Below are positions 14,220-18,881 of a stretch of 18,881 nt of DNA, piece after piece. A model generated the notes under the pieces. It was not told the DNA's origin. It saw only the letters and a program-made list of their open reading frames with translations, and made no database searches. How positions within the stretch are numbered: the stretch's first letter is position 1; each line of letters opens with the position of its first letter. A program made the position numbers and the translations under genes. This stretch comes from Streptococcus sp. (GTDB taxonomy: Bacteria; Bacillota; Bacilli; Lactobacillales; Streptococcaceae), in NCBI RefSeq assembly GCF_030825805.1, contig NZ_JAPJPF010000037.1, positions 1 through 18,881 on the forward strand, written 5' to 3'.

Positions 14220-14237
14220 CTCTGAACAGATTTTGTA

Positions 14238-14278
14238 GATAAAGTAAAAAGAGGTCCTAGACCTCTTTTTACTTTATC
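14238..14278. terminator. 19-bp perfect bidirectional terminator between the DUF3114-like gene and tpx
   Basis: The arm at 14238-14256 (GATAAAGTAAAAAGAGGTC) is perfectly complementary to 14260-14278 around a CTA loop. A and T runs within the arms give U-rich exit sides on both strands. The tpx stop codon (14274-14276) lies in the right arm. It should end both the rightward gene and the leftward fim-tpx operon. Confidence 0.85.
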
Positions 14279-14768
14279 CAAGTGCTTTGACGGCTTCGAT
14301 TGCCGCGTCGTAATTGGGTTCGCTGTTGATGTTGTCTAGGTATTCGACGTAAGTGACCTTGTTGTCTGCATCTAGGACCAAGACAGCGCGTGCGAGCAAA
14401 TGCCATTCATTGATCAAGAGGCCATAGGCTTTTCCGAAGGAATGGTCGAAGTAGTCTGAGATCATGATGGCATTTTCGATCCCTTCAGCAGCACACCATT
14501 TACCTTGAGCGAAAGGAAGGTCGACAGAAACTGTCAAGACCACAGTGTCCTCCATGTCAGAGAGGGCCTGGTTGAAGTGACGTGTTTGAGTAGAACAGAT
14601 ACCTGTGTCAATAGATGGGATCACGCTGAGGACTTTTTTCTTCCCAGCAAAATCAGCCAAAGATTTTTTCTCTAAGTTTGGTGTAGTCAGTGAAAAGTCA
14701 TGAGCAGTATCGCCAACTTGAAGTTGAGATCCGGTAAAGGTAACAGGGTTTCCTAAAAATGTTGTCAT
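14274..14768 (-). CDS. tpx: Thiol peroxidase (atypical 2-Cys peroxiredoxin)
   Basis: A 164-residue cytoplasmic peroxiredoxin that reduces hydrogen peroxide and organic peroxides with thioredoxin. The peroxidatic cysteine is C58 in [15 protein letters not shown], and the resolving cysteine is C92 in [11 protein letters not shown], the Tpx pattern. The frame extends upstream to 14822, but the ATG at 14768 has AAGGAG 8 bases before it and gives the standard family N-terminus ([13 protein letters not shown]). It follows fimA by 87 bp. A small hairpin (14821-14847) lies in that gap, so it may be read both from the fim promoter and separately. Linkage to the Mn2+ transporter fits a peroxide-defence role and matches the tpx-next-to-fimA/psaA order known in streptococci. 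Confidence 0.95.
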   Translation of the reverse strand: MTTFLGNPVTFTGSQLQVGDTAHDFSLTTPNLEKKSLADFAGKKKVLSVIPSIDTGICSTQTRHFNQALSDMEDTVVLTVSVDLPFAQGKWCAAEGIENAIMISDYFDHSFGKAYGLLINEWHLLARAVLVLDADNKVTYVEYLDNINSEPNYDAAIEAVKALG

Positions 14769-14820
14769 AGCAAAGACTCCTTTTTTCTTTTCATTGTACA
14801 TTAATGAAGGGGGAAGAGCC

Positions 14821-14847
14821 ACTGATTTGTTTGAGAATCTAATCAGT
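14821..14847 (-). other. Small hairpin in the fimA-tpx gap
   Basis: ACTGATT (14821-14827) pairs with AATCAGT (14841-14847) around a 13-base loop, 8 bases after the fimA stop in the direction of transcription. No T-run follows on the minus strand. It might lower read-through into tpx or protect the upstream mRNA; the signal is weak. Confidence 0.3.
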
Positions 14848-14855
14848 TTGGAATC

Positions 14856-15788
14856 TTATTTGTTCAGACCTTCTGCGATTTTCTCTAAATTCCATTTCAT
14901 CATGCTGTAGTAGCTGTCGCCTTCTTCCCCTTCTTTGGCAATTGAGTCAGTAAAGATCTTTGCAAAGATAGGGATATTGCTATCCTTAGACACAGTTTTC
15001 ATAGGACGCTCATCGACACTGGATTCGACAAAGAGGGACGGTACTTTGGTTTGACGCAATTTCTCTAGTAGCGTTTTGATTTGTTCAGGTGTCCCTTCTA
15101 CTTCAGTGTTGATTTCCCAGATATAGGCAGATGGGACGCCGTAGGCTTTGGAGAAGTACTTGAAGCAACCCTCACTGGTTACGATCATCTTCTTCTCTGC
15201 TGGGATGTTATTGAATGCTTGCTTGGCTTCTTGGTCTAACTTACTTAGTTTTTCAGTATAGGCTGCTAGATTTTTTTCGTAGAAGTCCTTGTTTTTTGGA
15301 TCTTTGGCGATTAATTGTTTGGCAATGTTTTTAGCGTAGATGATTCCATTTTCGAGATTGAGCCAAGCGTGAGGGTCTTCTTTTCCAGCTTGGTTTTGGC
15401 CTTCTAGGTAGATGACCTCTACGCCATCGCTGGCAGCGAAATAGTCCTTGTTTTCTACTTTATTAGCATTTTTGACCAATTTGGTAAACCAAGCATTGCC
15501 ACCCGTTTCGAGGTTGATCCCATTGTAGAAGATCAGGTCTGCTTGTGAAGTTTTTTTGACATCTTCTGGGAGTGGTTCGTATTCGTGGGGATCTTGGCCG
15601 ACAGGGACAATACTGTGGAGCTCGATTTTGTCCCCAGCGATATTTTTGGTGATATCTGCGAGGATGGAGTTGGTGGTAACCACCTTCAATTTATCAGATG
15701 AGGACTTAGAAGAAGAGCCTTTGCTACAGGCCAACAGGCCAAATAAGAGCGCCACAAAGAGGGCGAGGACAGAAGCGATTTTTTTCAT
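14856..15788 (-). CDS. fimA: Manganese-binding lipoprotein of an ABC transporter (FimA/ScaA/PsaA, LraI family)
   Basis: A 310-residue cluster A-I solute-binding lipoprotein. The signal peptide ends in the lipobox LLAC with C21 as the lipid-attached residue. The metal ligands H68, H140, E206 and D281 correspond to PsaA H67, H139, E205 and D280, so Mn2+ (and competing Zn2+) binding is expected. It sits on the outer face of the membrane and delivers Mn2+ to FimB. In S. parasanguinis the same protein was first described as an adhesin and endocarditis virulence factor. AAAGGAG is 6 bases before the ATG. It starts 11 bases after the fimB stop, third gene of the operon. In relatives it is named ssaB, scaA, psaA or sloC. 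Confidence 0.95.
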   Translation of the reverse strand: MKKIASVLALFVALLFGLLACSKGSSSKSSSDKLKVVTTNSILADITKNIAGDKIELHSIVPVGQDPHEYEPLPEDVKKTSQADLIFYNGINLETGGNAWFTKLVKNANKVENKDYFAASDGVEVIYLEGQNQAGKEDPHAWLNLENGIIYAKNIAKQLIAKDPKNKDFYEKNLAAYTEKLSKLDQEAKQAFNNIPAEKKMIVTSEGCFKYFSKAYGVPSAYIWEINTEVEGTPEQIKTLLEKLRQTKVPSLFVESSVDERPMKTVSKDSNIPIFAKIFTDSIAKEGEEGDSYYSMMKWNLEKIAEGLNK

Positions 15789-15799
15789 GTGTTTCTCCT

Positions 15800-16642
15800 T
15801 TAATGAGGTGAAAGAGCGTGCTTATTCTTTCTCTGCTTAGGAGCGATAAAGAAGCTGATGAGAAAGAAGATGGCAGAAGTGAGGACAATACAAGACCCGA
15901 CGGCGATGTTGAAACTGTAGCCAATAAAGAGTCCCAGGATAGAAGCTAGAGCACCTAATCCGGATGAAAGGAGCATCATGGACCAGAGGCTATTGGCATA
16001 GAGATAGGCTGTCGCAGCGGGTGTGATGAGCATGGCGACGATGAGAATGGTCCCGACACTCTGCATGGCAGTGACAGAAACCAAGGTCAAGAGCACCATG
16101 AGCAGGTAGTGATAGAGTTTGACCCGGACGCCCATGGATTGAGCCAGAACAGGATCAAAAGAAGTGAGCAGTAGGGGACGAAAGAGCAGGACAATCACCA
16201 GTAAGACTGCCACTCCAACACCGATGGTCACCCACATATCCTGGTCTTGCACGGCCAAGATATTTCCAAAGAGGATGTGGAAAAGGTCGGTAGAACTTTT
16301 AGCGACTCCGATCAGAATGACTCCTAAGGCGAGGAAAGAAGAAAAGGTAATCCCAATCGCAGTGTCGCTCTTGATGATGGAGTTGCTCTTGATATAGGTG
16401 ATCAGGATGGAAGCTAACAGCCCGAAGGCAATGGCGCCAATAAAGAAATTGATGCCCAGGATAAAGGACAGAGCCACCCCCGGAAGGACCGCGTGTGAGA
16501 TGGCATCTCCCATGAGAGACATGCCTCGCAAAATGATGAAGCATCCGACAGCTCCAGCGACAATCCCGATGGCAATGGCTGTGATCAGGGCATTTTGTAA
16601 GAAGTGGAAATGCTGTAATCCATTGATAAATTCTGTAATCAT
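15800..16642 (-). CDS. fimB: Manganese ABC transporter permease (FimB/ScaB/PsaC)
   Basis: A 280-residue integral membrane protein of the ABC-3 metal permease family, with seven to eight hydrophobic segments across its length. The segment [20 protein letters not shown] (about 39-58) is the family's cytoplasmic-loop signature that contacts the ATPase. A basic tail ([12 protein letters not shown]) ends it in the cytoplasm. It forms the channel for Mn2+ taken from FimA. The ATG overlaps the fimC stop as ATGA, and GGAGGTGGAG just upstream provides the ribosome binding site within the end of fimC, so translation is coupled. Confidence 0.93.
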   Translation of the reverse strand: MITEFINGLQHFHFLQNALITAIAIGIVAGAVGCFIILRGMSLMGDAISHAVLPGVALSFILGINFFIGAIAFGLLASILITYIKSNSIIKSDTAIGITFSSFLALGVILIGVAKSSTDLFHILFGNILAVQDQDMWVTIGVGVAVLLVIVLLFRPLLLTSFDPVLAQSMGVRVKLYHYLLMVLLTLVSVTAMQSVGTILIVAMLITPAATAYLYANSLWSMMLLSSGLGALASILGLFIGYSFNIAVGSCIVLTSAIFFLISFFIAPKQRKNKHALSPH

Positions 16643-17361
16643 CTGACTCCACCTCCTATAAAGAGTTCATGACCGTAGGCTGCGTGAAGATTCTCTTTGG
16701 TAAAGGTTTCCTCTGTTTTGCCAAAAGCAATCAGCTTGCGATGAAGGAGCAAGACCTGGTCAAAATAAGCTGGAACCTTGCTGAGATCGTGATGGACGAT
16801 CAGGATGGTCTTGCCTTCCTTTTTCAAGGTTTGGAGTGTCTGCATGATGATTTCTTCGCTAACAGAGTCAATCCCAGCGAAGGGCTCATCCAAAAAGATA
16901 ACATCTGCTTCTTGGACTAAGCAGCGAGCGATTAGGACCCGTTGGAATTGCCCTCCCGAAAGCTGGCCAATCTGGCGATCGACTAGATCAAGGAGATTGA
17001 CAAGCCGCAAGGCATCTTCCACCTTTTGGAGATCCTCTTTGCTTTTTCTCTTGAAGATAGAAAGATGGGGGTAGAGGCCCAGTGAGACACATTCCCGCAC
17101 CGTGATGGGGAAGTGGAAATCAATAGCTGTCTTTTGTTCAACATAAGCCACTCGTTGAAGAACTTGGCCGAGATCTTGTTGATCGAGCAGGACCTTTCCC
17201 GAATGAGGGAGAAGTCCTAGCATGGCCTTGATCAGAGTTGATTTCCCCGCACCGTTGGGTCCAAGAATTCCTAGGATGGTTGGCCCCTTGATGGTGAGGG
17301 AAAGATCCTCCAAGGCCAGTGTTTGCTGGTAAGCAACACTGAGATGTTCAATTTGAATCAT
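16639..17361 (-). CDS. fimC: Manganese ABC transporter ATP-binding protein (FimC/ScaC/PsaB)
   Basis: A 240-residue ABC ATPase that powers Mn2+ import. Walker A is GPNGAGKST at 34-42, the Q-loop lies around VEQK (74-77), the signature is LSGGQ at 134-138, Walker B is VIFLDEP at 154-160, and the switch histidine is in IVHHD at 188-192. Length and the closing segment ([17 protein letters not shown]) fit the metal-transport subfamily. AAAGGAG is 7 bases before the ATG. It is the first gene of fimC-fimB-fimA-tpx and lies just downstream of a strong promoter with an overlapping inverted repeat. In S. pneumoniae the equivalent is psaB. Confidence 0.94.
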   Translation of the reverse strand: MIQIEHLSVAYQQTLALEDLSLTIKGPTILGILGPNGAGKSTLIKAMLGLLPHSGKVLLDQQDLGQVLQRVAYVEQKTAIDFHFPITVRECVSLGLYPHLSIFKRKSKEDLQKVEDALRLVNLLDLVDRQIGQLSGGQFQRVLIARCLVQEADVIFLDEPFAGIDSVSEEIIMQTLQTLKKEGKTILIVHHDLSKVPAYFDQVLLLHRKLIAFGKTEETFTKENLHAAYGHELFIGGGVR

Positions 17362-17381
17362 GATTTTTCTCCTTTGCCATT

Positions 17382-17421
17382 AATATACATGAATAAAAAG
17401 ATTAAGTCAAGTTAATTTTTT
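17382..17421 (-). promoter_or_regulatory. fim operon promoter with overlapping FimR-type operator
   Basis: On the minus strand TTGACT (17405-17410) lies 17 bp before TATATT (17382-17387), a strong promoter giving a leader of about 15 bases. An AT-rich inverted repeat spans 17395-17421: arms AAAAGATTAA and TTAATTTTTT with a 6-bp centre and one mismatched position out of ten. It covers the -35 box and part of the spacer. Similar AATTAA-type palindromes are bound by ScaR and SloR in other streptococci. Manganese-bound FimR is therefore expected to block RNA polymerase here. The binding itself is inferred. Confidence 0.8.
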
Positions 17422-17451
17422 AAATAATTTAGATTAACTCACTTGTAATCA

Positions 17452-17480
17452 TTGAAAAATAGACCTATTTTTGATAAGGT
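17452..17480 (+). promoter_or_regulatory. Candidate pepO promoter
   Basis: TTGAAA (17452-17457) lies 17 bp before TAAGGT (17475-17480), with TG at 17472-17473 as an extended -10 to offset the weak box. It points away from the fim promoter, with about 30 bp between the fim operator and the pepO -35. A weaker inverted repeat GATTA/TAATC (17432-17436, 17446-17450) lies between them. Confidence 0.4.
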
Positions 17481-17509
17481 TAATAGAAAAGAATGAAAGC
17501 GAGAAGATC

Positions 17510-18881
17510 ATGGTACGTTTACAAGATGATTTTTATGATTACGTCAATGGGGAATGGGCTGAGACAGCTGTTATTCCTGATGACAAACCGTCAACTGGTG
17601 GTTTTATGGACTTGATCCAAGATATCGAAAACTTGATGTTGGATATTACCGGAAAATGGCAACGGGGAGAAGAGCTGCCCGAAGACAGCATTCTCCAAAA
17701 CTTTGTCAAATACCACAAAATGGTGGCAGATTTTGATGCGCGTGAAGCAGCTGGTGTAGCACCAGTCATGCCTTTGATTAGTGAAATTAAGGCTCTGTCT
17801 TCTTTTGAAGACTATACCAGCAAGTTAGGCACCTATGAACTAGCTGGCAAACCAAATCTCTTGCCATTTAGCGTATCACCAGACTTTATGAATGCTCAAA
17901 TGAATGTCTTGTGGGGAGAGTCTCTTGCTCTCATCTTGCCAGATACGACCTACTATGAAGAAGGCAACGAAAAGGGTCCAGAATTACTGGCTATCTGGCG
18001 CCAGATGATGGAAAAACTCTTGCCAAAATTTGAATTCTCAGAGGCAGAAATCAAAGATATCCTGGATAAAGTCATTGCAGCAGATGCAGAATTGGCTAAG
18101 TATGTTTTATCAAATGAAGAAAAATCTGAGTACAACAAACTCTACCATCCATATGAGTGGGCAGATTTCAATGCCTTGGTTCCAGAATTGCCACTCGATG
18201 CCTTCTTTACAGAAGTGATCGGACAAACACCAGATAAAATCATCGTGCCGGAAGAGCGTTTCTGGAAGGAATTCGCTCCAAAATACTACTCGGCAGCCAA
18301 CTGGGAAACTATTCATGCTAAATTGAAACTCGGTGCAGCCTTAGATTGGACATCTTTCTTGACCGAAGAAATTCGTGTCTTGTCTGGTGAGTATGGACGG
18401 ACCATTACAGGGATTCCAGAACCTCGTCCGAAAGAAAAAGCCGCTTTGGCTTTGGCAGAAGGACCTTATAGCCAAGCACTTGGCCTTTGGTATGCGGGCG
18501 AAAAATTCTCACCAGAAGCAAAAGCAGACGTAGAGCATAAAGTAGCGACCATGATTGACGTCTACAAGGAGCGCTTAGAAAAAGCAGACTGGCTCGCTCC
18601 TGAAACTCGTGAAAAAGCCATTGTCAAACTCAATGTCATTACACCGCATATTGGCTACCCTGAAAAATTACCAGAAACATACGCCAAAAAGATTATCGAC
18701 GAGAGCAAGACCTTGGTGGAAAATGCTCAAGCTCTCTATGAAATTTCCATTGCCCATACTTGGAGCAAGTGGAACCAACCAGTCGATCGGAGCGAATGGC
18801 ACATGCCAGCTAATATGGTCAATGCTTACTATGATCCGCAACAAAACCAAATCGTCTTCCCAGCAGCGATTTTACAAGCAC
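17510..18881 (+). CDS. pepO: Endopeptidase O (M13 neprilysin-like), cut by the window edge
   Basis: The first 457 residues of an M13-family zinc endopeptidase; PepO proteins are about 630 residues. The start MVRLQDDFYDYVNGEWAETAVIPDDKP is typical of the family. The NAYYDPQQNQIVFPAAIL segment at the right edge is the conserved stretch just before the HExxH zinc motif, so the catalytic residues lie outside the window. No signal peptide is seen, although streptococcal PepO is also reported at the surface. The ATG at 17510 has only a moderate ribosome binding site (GAGAAG, 3 bases upstream). The gene is divergent from fimC, the order described for S. parasanguinis, where the two were reported not to be coordinately regulated. 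Confidence 0.93.
   Translation, partial: MVRLQDDFYDYVNGEWAETAVIPDDKPSTGGFMDLIQDIENLMLDITGKWQRGEELPEDSILQNFVKYHKMVADFDAREAAGVAPVMPLISEIKALSSFEDYTSKLGTYELAGKPNLLPFSVSPDFMNAQMNVLWGESLALILPDTTYYEEGNEKGPELLAIWRQMMEKLLPKFEFSEAEIKDILDKVIAADAELAKYVLSNEEKSEYNKLYHPYEWADFNALVPELPLDAFFTEVIGQTPDKIIVPEERFWKEFAPKYYSAANWETIHAKLKLGAALDWTSFLTEEIRVLSGEYGRTITGIPEPRPKEKAALALAEGPYSQALGLWYAGEKFSPEAKADVEHKVATMIDVYKERLEKADWLAPETREKAIVKLNVITPHIGYPEKLPETYAKKIIDESKTLVENAQALYEISIAHTWSKWNQPVDRSEWHMPANMVNAYYDPQQNQIVFPAAILQA

Noticed and set aside
14769..14822. Eighteen-residue upstream extension of tpx
   Set aside because: It would include the ribosome binding site of the standard start and does not match the family N-terminus.

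Overview
The window looks like chromosomal DNA of a low-GC Gram-positive coccus, most likely an oral viridans Streptococcus close to S. parasanguinis. The clues are a manganese ABC operon (fimCBA) followed by tpx and divergent from pepO, a ScaR/FimR-type regulator nearby, an LPXTG-anchored CpdB/CdnP-type ectonucleotidase, a bifunctional rel gene next to dtd, and streptococcal families such as DUF3013. The species call is inferred from gene order and protein resemblance, not from an alignment.

Layout. A leftward promoter at the left edge serves a gene outside the window. rarA (minus) is followed by a rightward group: a DUF3013 protein, an intramembrane M50-type metalloprotease with a helical C-terminal tail, and an unrecognised acidic protein. 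Next come a translationally coupled Nudix hydrolase and GNAT acetyltransferase, then prmA-rsmE, which modify the translation machinery. rsmE and the convergent cpdB share a bidirectional terminator. relA and dtd run rightward and are separated by a 98-bp hairpin element. The gap between convergent dtd and fimR holds a multi-branched hairpin element flanked by two similar terminator hairpins. A DUF3114-like gene is divergent from fimR. It ends at a 19-bp perfect hairpin shared with the leftward fimC-fimB-fimA-tpx operon. pepO starts on the other side of the fim promoter and runs off the right edge.

How the genes work together. The right half is a manganese and peroxide-defence module. FimC (ATPase), FimB (permease) and FimA (lipoprotein) import Mn2+, Tpx removes peroxide, and FimR senses Mn2+. 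An AT-rich inverted repeat overlapping the fim -35 box is the expected FimR operator. The centre concerns nucleotide signalling and translation quality: (p)ppGpp metabolism by Rel, D-aminoacyl-tRNA removal by Dtd, methylation of L11 by PrmA and of 16S rRNA by RsmE, and extracellular nucleotide breakdown by the CpdB-like enzyme.

Most genes are ordinary core genes. The least explained items are the M50 protease group, the DUF3114-like gene, and three structured intergenic elements: upstream of prmA, between relA and dtd, and between dtd and fimR. I see no rRNA, tRNA, CRISPR array, transposase or prophage gene. No gene-free stretch exceeds 300 bases.
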